A stretch of 64,000 bases of DNA from Pasteurella skyensis (GCF_013377295.1 NZ_CP016180.1:62001-126000), one strand, 5' to 3'; shown: positions 1 through 11,187, counted from the first letter of the stretch. Made by a program: numbers and translations. The notes: a model not told the origin generated them from the sequence alone.

Positions 1-981
1 GCAATGAAAAAAGCAGGGATCCCTTGTGTACCAGGTTCTGGTGGCGCTATTGGTGATGATGCAATTAAAAACAAAGAGATTGCAAATAAAATTGGTTATC
101 CAGTGATTATCAAAGCCTCTGGAGGTGGTGGTGGTCGTGGGATGCGAGTTGTTCGCTCTGAAAAAGAATTAGCAGAAGCCATTGCGATGACTAAAACAGA
201 AGCCAGAGCAGCCTTTAATAACGATATGGTATATATGGAGAAATATCTTGAAAATCCTCGCCATATTGAAGTTCAAGTACTTGCGGATACACAGGGTAAT
301 GCGATTTATTTAGCAGAGCGAGATTGTTCTATGCAACGTCGCCACCAAAAAGTACTTGAAGAAGCGCCTGCTCCAGGCATTTCTGACGAGTTACGTCAAT
401 TTATCGGTGAACGCTGTGCAAATGCGTGTCGTACCATTGGTTATCGAGGTGCTGGCACATTTGAGTTTTTATATGAAAATGGTGAGTTCTATTTCATTGA
501 AATGAATACTCGAATTCAAGTGGAACATCCTGTAACAGAAATGATCACAGGTGTTGATCTGGTTAAAGAACAATTACGCATTGCATCAGGCTTACCATTA
601 TCGGTTACACAAGATCAAATCAAAGTAAGAGGGCATTCAATAGAGTGCCGTATCAATGCAGAAGATCCAAGAAGTTTTCTTCCTTCGCCAGGAAAAATTA
701 CACGTTTACACGTACCAGGTGGATTAGGTATACGTTGGGATTCTCATATTTATGCAGACTATACGGTACCACCTCACTATGATTCAATGATTGCTAAATT
801 GATCACCTATGGTGAAACACGAGATATTGCTATTCGACGAATGGAAATTGCCTTATCTGAAATCATCATCGATGGTATTAAGACCAATATTTTGTTACAC
901 CAAGATATTTTAAGTGATGAAAATTTTGTACAAGGAGAAATGAATATTCATTACCTTGAAAAAAAATTAGGCATTATTTAA
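1..981 (+). CDS. accC: Biotin carboxylase subunit of acetyl-CoA carboxylase (5' end missing)
   Basis: AccC carries out ATP-dependent carboxylation of the biotin on AccB, the first step of cytosolic fatty acid synthesis. The frame is open from base 1, so the gene is cut by the window edge. About the first 120 residues (biotin-carboxylase N-domain) are missing. Visible are the ATP-grasp glycine loop ([12 protein letters not shown]), the segment [13 protein letters not shown] with the catalytic glutamate/arginine cluster, and the C-terminal domain ending HYLEKKLG, as in E. coli AccC. The gene is followed at once by a hairpin terminator. accB is expected just upstream, outside the window. Family assignment is secure from colinear similarity to E. 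coli AccC. Confidence 0.97.
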   Translation, partial: AMKKAGIPCVPGSGGAIGDDAIKNKEIANKIGYPVIIKASGGGGGRGMRVVRSEKELAEAIAMTKTEARAAFNNDMVYMEKYLENPRHIEVQVLADTQGNAIYLAERDCSMQRRHQKVLEEAPAPGISDELRQFIGERCANACRTIGYRGAGTFEFLYENGEFYFIEMNTRIQVEHPVTEMITGVDLVKEQLRIASGLPLSVTQDQIKVRGHSIECRINAEDPRSFLPSPGKITRLHVPGGLGIRWDSHIYADYTVPPHYDSMIAKLITYGETRDIAIRRMEIALSEIIIDGIKTNILLHQDILSDENFVQGEMNIHYLEKKLGII

Positions 982-993
982 TCATCTCAAATG

Positions 994-1027
994 AAAACGG
1001 TACATTCTAAGTGCCGTTTTTTTGTTA
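994..1027 (+). terminator. Rho-independent terminator after accC
   Basis: A 10-bp stem (AAAACGGTAC with GTGCCGTTTT, one G-U wobble) and a 7-nt loop are followed by a T run. It lies 13 nt after the accC stop. Confidence 0.8.
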
Positions 1028-1098
1028 ATACATTCTTGTTACAACATCAACATTATTACTCAAAATTCTTTTTCTTTCCTTTTTTTGTTATCTTAAAT

Positions 1099-1133
1099 AC
1101 AAGCGGTACGATCTTAACTAAAATTTACAAATT
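1099..1133 (+). other. DNA uptake signal sequence (USS), Apl type
   Basis: The core ACAAGCGGT is followed by an A/T-rich tail containing AAATTTACAAAT. It lies in the 345-bp gap between accC and the adhesin gene. Apart from this USS and the terminator I see no gene in the gap. The 60-codon ORF there runs across both elements and looks like chance. Confidence 0.75.
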
Positions 1134-1326
1134 TATATTTATAATCAATAAGTTATTAATTGTTTATGAGTAAGGCGATGGTTTTATTGGCATTTTATGA
1201 TGATTTTACTTTCATTTATTGGTGTTTTTATTTGCAAAATTATTGTTATAAATGTTAGCATTAGGGGTTCAACCCACTAATTTAATACATTTTTACGTAT
1301 TTTCGACCGTTTATAGAGGTATATTG

Positions 1327-4300
1327 ATGAACAAAGTATTTAAAGTTATCTGGTGTAAAACAAACCAAACAATGATTGCTGTATCAGAATTGGCAAAATC
1401 ACAAGGCAAATCCTCAAGTATCACAAGTTCACAGCCACATTTTAAGTTAGCAAAAGTTACTCTTTCAATAATGATGGTACTTGCTGGGCAGTCTGTGTTT
1501 GCAGCGATTTCAACAGGAGTCAAAACATCAACAGGTAGTAGTGCGATTCAAAATACTGCAGGTAAATACAATTATTGCTATTTTGATACTAGCAACAGAG
1601 CAGTTGTTTGTGGCGATAAAGATACTAAAGGTTCAGGTGGTGACGAAGGAACCATCTCTTTAGGAAGTAATGCACAAGTGAAAAAGGACGGCGGAGTTGC
1701 AATTGGATCGGATAGCCTTAGTGATGGTTATAGCTCTGTCGCTATAGGTTGGGTAGCTCAAGCAACAAAGATGGGAGCCGTTGCACTTGGAAGAAAGGCA
1801 CAGGCAAAGGCACAATCTAGTGTTGCAATAGGGAATGAGGCAGAAGCACAGTATTCATCATCGGTAGCTATCGGATCTAGTGCTAAAACTAAAGCTTCAT
1901 CATCGGTAGCTATTGGCAACGGAGCAGAGACTATAGGGAGTTCTAGTTTTGCAATGGGAAAAGGTGCAAAAACTGAAGGAGATTCTAGTTTCGCACTGGG
2001 AAATGGTGCTGCTGCAACTAATTCATCGTCAGTTGCTATAGGAACATCAGCAACAGCTAGTGGTTACAGAAGCTTTGCAATGGGATATAAAGCAAACACT
2101 TCTGGAAACTTAAATGTCGCTATTGGTAATTATGCTAAGACAAAAGATACTCAAAGTATGGCTATGGGACAAGGTGCACAAGCAACTGCTCAAGAAACCT
2201 TAGCTTTAGGTTCATTTACTCATGCGTTGGGAACACAATCTGTTGCGATTGGTAATGATGTTTTTGCTAAGGGGGTTATGTCAACCGTTATTGGTACGCG
2301 CTATATTGGCAATCCAAGTATAGATAATGGTCATTTTGGTCATGGAACATCCACGTCTACAGATGGAGATTATGCTATTGCTATTGGTAGTGGTTTTGGT
2401 ACTAGAGGTAGTACGGTATATCTAGATCAAGTCGCTGAAAGTGATGCTAGTTATGGTATTGCTTTAGGAACCAGTTCTCGAACAGAAAAAGGTGCAGAAG
2501 AGAGTGTGGCAATTGGCCGCTTATCTGCAACTGAAAAAAATATCAAAGGTGGTGTGGCATTGGGTTCTCAATCTATTGCCAATCGTCAAGCATTAACAAG
2601 TGTTTCGGCTAGTGCAGATAATAGTGGAATGGAGAATGCGGAGCCAAATAAAATTACAAAAGTATATTCGCCATTTTCTGATTCCAACTTAGAGATTGTA
2701 CAAACAGTACAAGGTGACTTAGGTGCCGTTTCTGTTGGAACATATAAAAGAAAATTTAAGACCAGAACGCCTGGGTACAGGTATAACAGTGATACTGATG
2801 ATAAAAATAAAGCTACAAAATCAGGAGTCCCTCTCAAAGCTAAAGAGTTTGATATTGAAATTGCCACACGCCAAATCATCAATGTAGCAGCAGGTTCTTT
2901 GGATACTGATGCAGTCAACGTTGCACAGTTAAAAGCTGTGGCGAAAGAAGTGCAAAAAGGTTTGGACTATAGTGGAGATGTAGATAGTAGTAATACTCAA
3001 ACAGCAAATAAATTTAACCGTAAATTAGGTCAAGAAACTAAAATTATCGGTGGTGTCACTAATACTACAAAACTCAGTGGTAATAATATCGGTGTTGTTT
3101 CAGATGGAGCGGGTACATTAGCGATAAAATTAGCAAAAGAGTTATCAGGACTAACGTCAGTTGTTCTAGGTACTAATTCTAGTGATGCAAATACAGTTGC
3201 ATTGACTACAACGGGTATCAATGCAGGAAGTAAAACAATTACAAATGTAGCAAGTGGTGGAACAACAGGTACAAATGCTGCAAATATAAGTGATGTTAAA
3301 ACTGCAGTATCAAATTCTTCTTGGAATATAGCAGGAAATGATAAAGCAGTAGTTGGGAATGGTGTAAATCCAACTGAAAAAGTTAGCTTTATAAATGGAA
3401 ATGCCACAACAGTCAGTCAGTGTCACTCCAGATGGGACAAATGATTATGCTGTTAAGTATGATGTAAATGTAGATACTGATACTTTAGAAGTAGATGGGC
3501 AAAAAATCAAAGTAAAAACAGCGACCTTGACGGTAAATGATGGCACGGCTACCAACGTACCAAAAGGAAAAGTTGCAGATTTAAGTAATGATGATAAGAA
3601 AAAACTTGTGACTGCTGATAGTATCGTGAAAGCGATAAATAGCGCAGGTTTTATTGTTAATGCTACAGCAGGAGATGGAGAATTAGGTGCAGAAAGTACA
3701 TCTAGTGAACTTATTAAGCCAAGTGATACAGTCACTTTTGAAGCAGATAAAAATATTAAGATTACTCAAACAGAGGGTAAGTTTGAATTTGCTACAAAAG
3801 AGAATGTAGAGTTTACTCAAGTAAAAACGGGTAATACTGTTTTAAAAGAGGGAAGTTTAGTAATCAACTCTACTGAAACAGATTCTACTAAGCAAGTAAG
3901 CTTGACAAGTAATGGGTTAAATAATGGTGGTAAGAAAATCACTAATGTTGCCGCAGGTACTGACGCAACAGATGCCGTAAATAAAGGGCAATTAGATTTA
4001 GTAACAGCTAAAGCGGAGGCTCATACAACAGTAAGTGCAGGAAGTGGAGTAAGTGTTACATCAACAGGAGCAAATGCTAAAGATTATAGAGTAGCAGTGA
4101 ATGTAGATAATGAAACAATTACGACCGAAACATTTAATGATAATGGGGTACAGAAAACAAGACTTAAAGCAAAAACAACGACTCTAGCTGTTAGTGATGG
4201 AAAAGTGAATGTACCAGCTGATACTAAGGTTCTTGCTACAGCATTTGAGATTGCGAATGCGATTAATGGTGTAGGTTTTACTATTAAAGCAAATAGTGAG

Positions 4301-7012
4301 ACAGATGGAGAGTTTATTAGTGCTGGTGGTACAGTTGATTTAGTTGGTGGTAAAGGTATTAGTGTGACTCGTGCAGGTTCTAAATTCACCTTTGCAACAG
4401 ATTCGCAAGCCTTAGCTGAAGATGCACAATTGCCAGTGGTTTATACCAAAGCTGATGGTACAAAAGTGTATAAGAAGCCAAATGGTCAGTTTACTGAAAA
4501 TGCAGACTTAACAGGAGCAGAAATTGAGCCAACAGATGTAATAGCTTCAATGCAAAATGCAAAAGGTGAAATAAAACCAACTAAACTAGCAAATGTAGGT
4601 GATGGCACTATCAGCGCTACCTCAAAAGATGCAGTTAATGGTTCACAAATCAAAGGAATGGCTGATTCAGTAGCAAATGCCATTGGCGGTGGTTCAACAG
4701 TAGAAGCAGATGGAAAAATTTCAGCTCCACGCTTTACTTTAACTAATGGTGATCCAAGTGATGGTGGAACGACGGCGTATACAAGTGTAGGCGACGCTTT
4801 AATGGGCTTGAATACAGCTGTAACTAAACCGATAACCTTTACAGGTGATGAGGGAAGCAGTAAACAAAAACTCGGTTCAAGTTTTAAAATTGCAACAGGT
4901 ACTGCGAAAGCAGGTTTTATTGGAGACAATTTACATACTAAAGTTGAAGGGAACAAAGTCACTGTTGGTTTAAGTGAAACACCAGACTTTAAAACGGTTA
5001 CTGTAGGAGAAGCAGGTAAAAAAGTCACTATTGGTGGACAAACCATTACAGGCTTAAAAGATACCATTACTGCTCCAGCAGATCCAAAAGTAGACGTTGC
5101 TCCAACAAATATAGCGGCTGGTACAGTGGCAACGGTTAATGATGTATTAAATTCAGGCTGGAACTTACAAGTTGGTGGTAAAAAAGCTGATTTTGTACAA
5201 GCTTATGATACAGTAAACTTCAAAGGTAAAGACGGTATTACTGTAACACATAACACAGATAATGGCGTTAATAATATCGAAATTGGTTTAACGGCTGGTA
5301 CAATTGACAATAACGCAGGTACAGGTGCTGCAAATGGTGATGAAGGTTTTGTGACGGGCAGTCAAGTTGCAAAAGCGATTAATAATGCAGGTCATACCGT
5401 AACAACTAAGAATACTGATGAGGCTGTTACTGAAAATGCAGAAAGTAGTTTAATTAAAAATGGTCAGGCGCTAACCGTTGAAGCAGGTAAAAACCTAAGT
5501 GCTTCAATGGATAAGGCGAATGGCACATTAAAAATTTCAACGAAAACAAAAGTTGATTTTGATAATGTAAAAGTTGGTGATGTAGTTATCAATAAAGATA
5601 CAGGTATTAATGCAGGCAATAAGCAAATCACGAATGTAGCCAGTGGTTTAGGAAATAGAACACTTGACCAAATTAAGAGTGAGGGTGATACCGCCGCTGA
5701 ATGGAACAATGCTGCTACAGTTGGTGACTTAACCAAAGTACAAGGCAATGTAACAAATATTAGCAATAATATTAATAAAATTATTGGTGGTATAGATGCT
5801 GATGGTAATGCAACTAATGCAAATGGTGATGTAATTAAGGTCAAAGATGAAAATGGTAATGAAGTTAACTTAACTGTTAAAGAAGCATTGAAAACCTATA
5901 ATCCACAATCACAAGGTGAGTATACAACGAATTCAGTTCCAGAAGCGATTTATCGTATGAATGAAGGGGGAATTAAATACTTCCATACCAATGATGGAAC
6001 AGCCAATTACGATGAGCAAGATACTAATAAGGTAGACTCATCTGCTAAAGGAAAATTCTCAACAGCGATTGGTTATAAAGCCTCTACAGGAGAAAATGCT
6101 AAGAATGCTCTTGCCTTTGGTAATGGTGCTCAAGCCAATGCTGAAGATTCAATAGCTATTGGTACAGGTAATATTGTCAATGCCAAACATTCTGGCGCAT
6201 TTGGTGACCCAAGCTATATAGCAAAAGTTGATGTTGACAATAATGATGTTGATGGAAGTTACTCTCTTGGTAATAATAATGTTATTAACAGCTCAAATAC
6301 ATTCGTATTGGGTAATAATGTGAATAACTCAGGTGAAACTGAAGTACTAAAAGACTCTAAAGGTAATATTCTTAGAGATAAAGATGGAAAACCGAGAACT
6401 AAACCTGTTGCTCAGGGCGAAACTGTTGAAAACTCTGTTTATCTAGGGAATAAAACTACTGCCACAAAAGGCGATAAAGTTGGTACGAAGAATCTGACTG
6501 CTAAGAAAGGTAAAAAAGCGACCGAAGGAAAAACAACCACTGCTGGAGATAAAGGAACGGTTAAATCGGCAACTGTAGGTGGTATTACTTACGGTGGGTT
6601 TGCTGGTGCAAAAGCAGACGGAGTGGTTTCTGTAGGGGCTGCTGGTAGTGAAAGACGTATCCAAAATGTGGCAGCAGGGGAGATCTCTAAAACCTCAACA
6701 GATGCGATTAATGGTAGCCAACTTTATTCAACCAATGCTGAAATTGCAAAATTATCTCAAAAATTAGGTGATTTGAAGGGCTCTATGAGTGCTGGTATTG
6801 CAGGGGCTTATGCAGCTGCAGCATTGGCTCAGCCTCACGATCCAGGTGCAAGTAGTGTTGGGGTTGCTGTAGGTAACTTTAGAGGAGAATCTGCATTATC
6901 GATTGGTGTCTCAACCATTTCTGATAATGGACGTTGGATATTGAAAGGACTAGTAACTCATGACTCACAAAGCCACACAGGTGCTGCGGCGAGTGTGAAT
7001 TATCAATGGTAA
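1327..7012 (+). pseudogene. YadA-type trimeric autotransporter adhesin, frameshifted at a CAGT repeat (off phase or pseudogene)
   Basis: This is a surface adhesin of the type Vc secretion family. The start ATG at 1327 has AGAGG upstream. It opens an extended signal peptide (MNKVFKVIWCKTNQTMIAVS, cleavage near QSVFA). Residues about 109-320 hold some fifteen 14-residue YadA-head repeats of the form xVAIGNxAxA. A neck (TDAVNVAQLKAV) and a long stalk with several ITNVASG/AVNKGQLD-like connectors follow. The C-terminus is a YadA membrane anchor (DAINGSQLYSTN, coiled coil, then a beta segment ending VNYQW). The frame breaks at 3410-3421. The first frame stops at 3442-3444, giving a 705-residue product without an anchor. 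The second frame is open to 7012. Removing one 4-bp unit would give one protein of about 1,893 residues. The anchor frame has no convincing ribosome site of its own. Whether this is phase variation, fixed loss or a sequencing error cannot be told here. Confidence 0.88.
3410..3421 (+). repeat. Tetranucleotide tract (CAGT)x3 at the adhesin frameshift
   Basis: Three perfect CAGT units sit exactly where the adhesin reading frame breaks. With two units the codons read ACA ACA GTC AGT GTC ACT and join the two open frames without a gap. This is a short tract for slipped-strand mispairing, so a simple 4-bp duplication is also possible. Confidence 0.85.
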
Positions 7013-7027
7013 AAACAAGTTATCCTT

Positions 7028-7054
7028 AGCGTATCTTGTTGTAGATACGCTTTA
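7028..7054 (+). terminator. Hairpin after the adhesin gene
   Basis: A perfect 9-bp stem AGCGTATCT/AGATACGCT with a 6-nt loop lies 15 bp after the adhesin stop. Only a short T run follows, so termination may be weak and allow read-through into the lipoprotein gene at 7130. Confidence 0.55.
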
Positions 7055-7129
7055 GGCTAGGAATTTGGTATTGACTAGGTACGCTAGTTAATAATAAAAT
7101 GAAGTTTCTTAAATCAAGGGGTTTGTAAA

Positions 7130-7897
7130 ATGAAACTATTAAAATATGCGGGTTTAGCCGTAGGAATGTTGTCTTTGGTGGCGTGTACTAGCACGTTAAA
7201 TGATATTAATGAAAATGGTGCATTAGAAAATACTGATGCCACCAATCTAGTTTGGCCACAAATAGATGATGCCACTCTGCCTGAAGGTATTTTTCCTAAT
7301 TTAGGTAATCTTGATCGTATTGGTCCAGGAGTGACTAAAAAAGATTTATACTATTTACTTGAACGTCCTCATTTCTCAGAAATGCACGGAGCAAGAGAGT
7401 GGAATTATATTATGAAATTCCGTCAAGCAGATCGTTCAGTTAAGGTTTGTCAATATAAAGTATTATTTGATGATGATATGGTGGCACAAAACTTCTATTG
7501 GTTGCCAGCAGACTGTTTAACAGAGAAATTAAACTTAGCAGCAGATGCACTCTTCCCATTCAATCGTGGTGGTGTTAGAGATATTAAATTTGCAGGTAAG
7601 AAAAAATTAAATGAACTTGCTGCTTATATTACTAAGCTTGGCAACAAATCTACTGTGAAATTAGTAGGTCATACAGATTACATTGGCCGTAAAGCATACA
7701 ACCAAAGACTTTCTGAAAAACGTGCAAGAAGTGTTGGACGTTACTTAGTAATGAAAGGTGTAAACCCAGCAAATATTACGACTTTTGGTATGGGTGAGAG
7801 CCAACCAGTGAAACATTGTCGTAAAACTAAAAAATCACGCTTAGTGAGATGTTTAGCACCTAACCGTCGTGTTAGTGTAGAAATTATTAAACGTTAA
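7130..7897 (+). CDS. Outer-membrane lipoprotein with BamE-like and OmpA C-terminal domains
   Basis: The 255-residue protein starts with a lipoprotein signal whose lipobox is LVAC (Cys at about residue 19). Residues about 60-125 (GVTKKDLYYLLERPHFSE followed by EWNY) resemble the SmpA/OmlA (BamE) fold. Residues about 140-255 are an OmpA-type peptidoglycan-binding domain with VGHTDYIG and a closing NRRVSVEI. The protein should be anchored in the outer membrane and grip the cell wall. It lies 117 bp after the adhesin gene on the same strand. OmpA-like or SadB-like lipoproteins next to trimeric autotransporters commonly help their assembly, so a partner role is inferred. A hairpin terminator follows. 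The domain calls are firm; the role as adhesin chaperone is not. Confidence 0.85.
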   Translation: MKLLKYAGLAVGMLSLVACTSTLNDINENGALENTDATNLVWPQIDDATLPEGIFPNLGNLDRIGPGVTKKDLYYLLERPHFSEMHGAREWNYIMKFRQADRSVKVCQYKVLFDDDMVAQNFYWLPADCLTEKLNLAADALFPFNRGGVRDIKFAGKKKLNELAAYITKLGNKSTVKLVGHTDYIGRKAYNQRLSEKRARSVGRYLVMKGVNPANITTFGMGESQPVKHCRKTKKSRLVRCLAPNRRVSVEIIKR

Positions 7898-7918
7898 TTT
7901 TTCTATTAGGTTAAATAA

Positions 7919-7947
7919 AAATCGAGCTTATTTAGGCTCGATTTTTT
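7919..7947 (+). terminator. Rho-independent terminator after the OmpA-like lipoprotein gene
   Basis: Stem AATCGAGC/GCTCGATT with an 8-nt loop followed by TTTTTTG, 21 bp past the stop. Confidence 0.85.
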
Positions 7948-8048
7948 GTTTGAGTAAAAGAGTTTAAAATTTAATATTTTTATCCTTTATGCCAAAATTA
8001 CCTATCTTCTTAACTTCAATGCTATCTTATTATTCAACAGAGTCAGTT

Positions 8049-8606
8049 ATGCGATTTATTCTTCTTTTATTATTTTCTTTTTTTAGTACTCAATTATTCG
8101 CTTTGTCAGGTGAGCAACTGGTTAAAGATGCTCGATCTCAAATTGGAACAACATTGTTTTATGATCCTGCTTACACCAAACTAACATACCCAATGGGAGA
8201 TATACCTATGATAAAAGGGGTGTGTACGGATGTTGTGATTCGAGCATTAAGAAAACAAGGTATGGATTTACAAAAATTGATTCACGAAGATATGCAAAAG
8301 CATTTTAGTCAATATCCTAAAAAATGGGGATTAAAAAAGACCGATAAAAATATCGATCATCGCCGAGTCCCTAATATAGCGACCTACTTTAAACGAAAAG
8401 GCTATGAAATTAAAACCGATAAGTTTCAACGTGGTGATATTGTGACTTGGGATTTAGGGCGAGGTATTACCCATATTGGGATTATTTCAGATAAAAAATC
8501 AGGAGACATTCCTTTGGTAATTCATAATATTGGTTATGGCACTCAGGAAAATAATATACTCTATAATTTTAAAATTACAGGTATTTTTCGAATTCCGAGT
8601 AAATAA
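8049..8606 (+). CDS. DUF1287 (YijF-like) exported protein
   Basis: I chose the ATG at 8049 because it opens a signal peptide (MRFILLLLFSFFSTQLFALS). The in-frame ATG at 7989 would put 20 polar residues before it, and neither has a strong ribosome site. The mature part is about 165 residues. It has the features of the DUF1287 family (E. coli YijF), which shares a fold with NlpC/P60-like cysteine peptidases: KGVCTDVVIRALR with a possible catalytic Cys, a central RRVPN segment, RGDIVTWDL and ITHIGIIS with a possible His. Cell-wall hydrolase activity is only inferred from this layout. The gene stands alone between a terminator and a USS. Confidence 0.8.
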   Translation: MRFILLLLFSFFSTQLFALSGEQLVKDARSQIGTTLFYDPAYTKLTYPMGDIPMIKGVCTDVVIRALRKQGMDLQKLIHEDMQKHFSQYPKKWGLKKTDKNIDHRRVPNIATYFKRKGYEIKTDKFQRGDIVTWDLGRGITHIGIISDKKSGDIPLVIHNIGYGTQENNILYNFKITGIFRIPSK

Positions 8607-8607
8607 A

Positions 8608-8639
8608 TTGCAAAAATCTGCTAAAATCGTACCGCTTAA
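8608..8639 (-). other. DNA uptake signal sequence between the DUF1287 gene and tldD
   Basis: Reverse-strand core AAGCGGTACGATTTTAGC with an A/T tail ending GCAA. It directly follows the DUF1287 stop. Confidence 0.7.
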
Positions 8640-8666
8640 TAATAAGGAATAAAAGAGACTATAAAA

Positions 8667-10112
8667 ATGTTAAATACCGTATCTCAACGTTTACTTGCTC
8701 CAAGTGGGTTAGAATTATCAAAATTACATAATATCTTAGATATGTTTTCAATGCGTCAAATTGATTATGGGGATCTCTTTTTCCAACTTAGTATGGATGA
8801 AAGCTGGTCGTTAGAAGACAGTATTATCAAAGAAGGGGGATTTTATATTGATCGAGGCGTGGGTGTGCGAGCTGTTGCAGGGGAAAAAACAGGCTTTGCT
8901 TATACTGACCAAATCAATTTTAATCAGCTAGAACAATGTGCTAATGCCGCAAGAAGTATTACCAATGAAAGTGGGCATTTAAAGATTCAATCGTTTAAAC
9001 AAACCAATGCGATTATTCGTTATCCTTCTATTAATCCACTTGAAACGATGAGCCGTGAGCAAAAAGTTGAGTTATTGCATTTAGTTGATAAAACCGCACG
9101 AGCTGAAGATCCTCGAGTTATTCAAGTGAATGCAGGGCTTTCTGCATTATATGAAGAAATGTTAATTACAGCCACAGATGGCACAGTTGCCGCTGATATT
9201 CGCCCTTTAGTTCGTTTATCTATTTCTGTTCTAGTTGAACAAAATGGTAAACGAGAAAGAGGTGGCACGGGTGCAGGTGGACGATTCTCACTCAATTATT
9301 TTTTAGAACCCAATTCACAAGGTGAAGTAAGAGCCATTTATATGGCAAAAGAAGCTGTTCGCCAAGCATTAGTAAACCTAAACGCCATTACTGCACCTGC
9401 TGGTGTTATGCCAATTATTTTAGGGGCAGGTTGGCCGGGTATTTTATTACACGAGGCAGTGGGTCACGGTTTAGAAGGGGATTTCAACCGCAAAAAATCC
9501 TCGCTTTTCACGGGTAAAATTGGACAAATGGTGACTTCACCTCTTTGTACTATTGTGGATGATGGCACTATCGCAGATAAACGAGGCTCATTAACTGTTG
9601 ATGATGAAGGCGTTCCTTCACAACGTAATGTGTTAATTGAAAAAGGCATTTTAAAAGGCTATATGCAAGATAAACTCAATGCTCGCTTAATGGGGGTTGA
9701 GCCAACAGGTAATGGACGACGTGAGTCTTATGCACACTTACCTATGCCACGAATGACTAACACCTATTTAACAGAAGGGAACAGTAGCTTTGATGAGATG
9801 ATTGCCTCTGTGGATAAAGGTTTATACGCCCCTCATTTTAGTGGTGGTCAAGTGGATATTACCTCAGGAAAATTTGTGTTCTCTACTTCTGAAGCTTATT
9901 TAATTGAAAATGGCAAAATAACTAAACCAGTAACTGGGGCAACGTTAATTGGTAGTGGAATTGAAGCAATGCAACAAGTTTCAATGGTTGGTAAGACAAT
10001 GGAATTAGATCAAGGTGTCGGAACCTGCGGTAAAGAAGGGCAAAGTGTTCCTGTCGGTGTGGGTCAACCAACGGTTAAATTAGATAAAATTACTGTTGGA
10101 GGTCGTGGATAG
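8667..10112 (+). CDS. tldD: Metalloprotease TldD
   Basis: TldD forms a heterodimer with TldE (PmbA) that degrades unfolded peptides, and in enterobacteria matures microcins and acts on CcdA. The 481-residue length matches the family. The zinc motif [11 protein letters not shown] (HExxxH, about residues 262-267) is intact. The conserved C-terminal segment with [18 protein letters not shown] and the Gly-rich end ([16 protein letters not shown]) are present. A ribosome site (AAGGA) precedes the start. Its partner pmbA/tldE is not in the window, as is usual. The stop is followed immediately by a USS that also marks the left border of the accessory block. Confidence 0.97.
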   Translation: MLNTVSQRLLAPSGLELSKLHNILDMFSMRQIDYGDLFFQLSMDESWSLEDSIIKEGGFYIDRGVGVRAVAGEKTGFAYTDQINFNQLEQCANAARSITNESGHLKIQSFKQTNAIIRYPSINPLETMSREQKVELLHLVDKTARAEDPRVIQVNAGLSALYEEMLITATDGTVAADIRPLVRLSISVLVEQNGKRERGGTGAGGRFSLNYFLEPNSQGEVRAIYMAKEAVRQALVNLNAITAPAGVMPIILGAGWPGILLHEAVGHGLEGDFNRKKSSLFTGKIGQMVTSPLCTIVDDGTIADKRGSLTVDDEGVPSQRNVLIEKGILKGYMQDKLNARLMGVEPTGNGRRESYAHLPMPRMTNTYLTEGNSSFDEMIASVDKGLYAPHFSGGQVDITSGKFVFSTSEAYLIENGKITKPVTGATLIGSGIEAMQQVSMVGKTMELDQGVGTCGKEGQSVPVGVGQPTVKLDKITVGGRG

Positions 10113-10146
10113 CGGTACGATCTTTGTGAAAATTTACAAAAATAAT
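10111..10146 (+). repeat. Left USS copy bracketing the accessory block
   Basis: AGCGGTACGATCTTTGTGAA followed by AATTTACAAAAATAA. It matches the copy at 12383-12418 over about 34 of 36 bases in the same orientation. The two copies enclose 10159-12384. Confidence 0.7.
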
Positions 10147-10158
10147 AGGGGCAAGTAG

Positions 10159-11151
10159 ATGCAAAGTGATTTACTGATTTATAAAGATGATAATGGCAAT
10201 GTCGCGATAGATGTACGTTTAGAAGATGAAACCGTTTGGCTATCACAAGTTCAAATGGCGGAATTGTTTGGTAAAGGAAGAACTACTATTACTGAACATA
10301 TTCGTAATATCTTCAGAGAGGGTGAATTAGTTGAAGAAATGGTGTGTCGGAAATTCCGACATACCAGTAAACACGGAGCTATTAAAGGAAAAACACAAAA
10401 AAGGGAGGTTCTTTATTATAATCTTGATGTGATTATTTCTGTTGGTTATCGAGTAAAATCCCAGCAAGGTACACAATTTCGTATTTGGGCAACCTCTCGA
10501 TTAAAAGATTATTTGATTAAGGGTTATGCGATTAATCAACAGCGTTTACTACAAAATAGTCAAGAATTACAACAAGCCCTTGCACTTATTCAAAAAACAG
10601 CAAATTCATCTGAATTAACTGTAGAGAGTGGTAGAGGTTTGGTTGATATTGTTAGTCGTTATACGCAAACTTTTTTGTGGCTACAACAGTATGATGAAGG
10701 GTTATTGACTGAACCTAAAACTCAACTAGGTGGAGAATTGCCAAGTGTTGAACAGGCTCGTATAGGATTAAGTGAGTTAAAACAACAATTGATATCTCGA
10801 GGCGAAGCATCAGAATTATTTGGACGTGAGCGAGATGATGGGTTAAGTGCAATTCTAGGTAACCTTAGTCAAAGTGTTTTTGGCGAGCCTGCTTACCCAA
10901 GTATTGAGGAAAAAGCCGCTCATTTACTCTATTTTATCGTTAAGAATCACCCCTTTTCAGATGGCAACAAGCGTAGTGGAGCATTTCTTTTTGTTGATTT
11001 TTTACATCGTAATAATAGGCTATTTAATACTGATGGTAATGTTGTGATTAATGATACAGGATTAGCTGCACTAACCTTACTGGTGGCTGAATCTGATCCA
11101 AAACAAAAAGAGACTTTGATTAAACTGATTATACATATGTTAAAAAAATAA
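10159..11151 (+). CDS. RhuM-type DNA-binding domain fused to a Fic/Doc domain
   Basis: This 330-residue protein has two parts. Residues 1 to about 115 match the RhuM virulence-protein family (VWLSQVQMAELFGKGRTTIT, then VCRKFRHTS and YYNLDVIISVGYRV), which looks like a helix-turn-helix DNA-contacting domain. Residues about 190-330 are a Fic/Doc domain with a complete active-site motif HPFSDGNKRSG (about residues 264-274). Fic proteins transfer AMP or phosphate to target proteins; Doc toxins inactivate EF-Tu. No Phd-like antitoxin is adjacent. The gene is the first of a small accessory block between tldD and prmA. The family (often annotated 'virulence protein RhuM/Fic/DOC') is clear; target and role are unknown. 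Confidence 0.85.
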   Translation: MQSDLLIYKDDNGNVAIDVRLEDETVWLSQVQMAELFGKGRTTITEHIRNIFREGELVEEMVCRKFRHTSKHGAIKGKTQKREVLYYNLDVIISVGYRVKSQQGTQFRIWATSRLKDYLIKGYAINQQRLLQNSQELQQALALIQKTANSSELTVESGRGLVDIVSRYTQTFLWLQQYDEGLLTEPKTQLGGELPSVEQARIGLSELKQQLISRGEASELFGRERDDGLSAILGNLSQSVFGEPAYPSIEEKAAHLLYFIVKNHPFSDGNKRSGAFLFVDFLHRNNRLFNTDGNVVINDTGLAALTLLVAESDPKQKETLIKLIIHMLKK

Positions 11152-11187
11152 ATTAAACAATGTTATAAAAAAGAAAGGATTAAACCA

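Noticed and set aside
991..1173. 60-codon open frame after accC
   Set aside because: It starts inside the accC terminator and runs over the USS; no ribosome site and low-complexity Phe-rich product.
3395..7012. Second adhesin frame as a separate gene
   Set aside because: Its first ATG lacks a ribosome site and lies in the middle of the stalk text; removing 4 bp joins it to the first frame. It is the rest of one gene.
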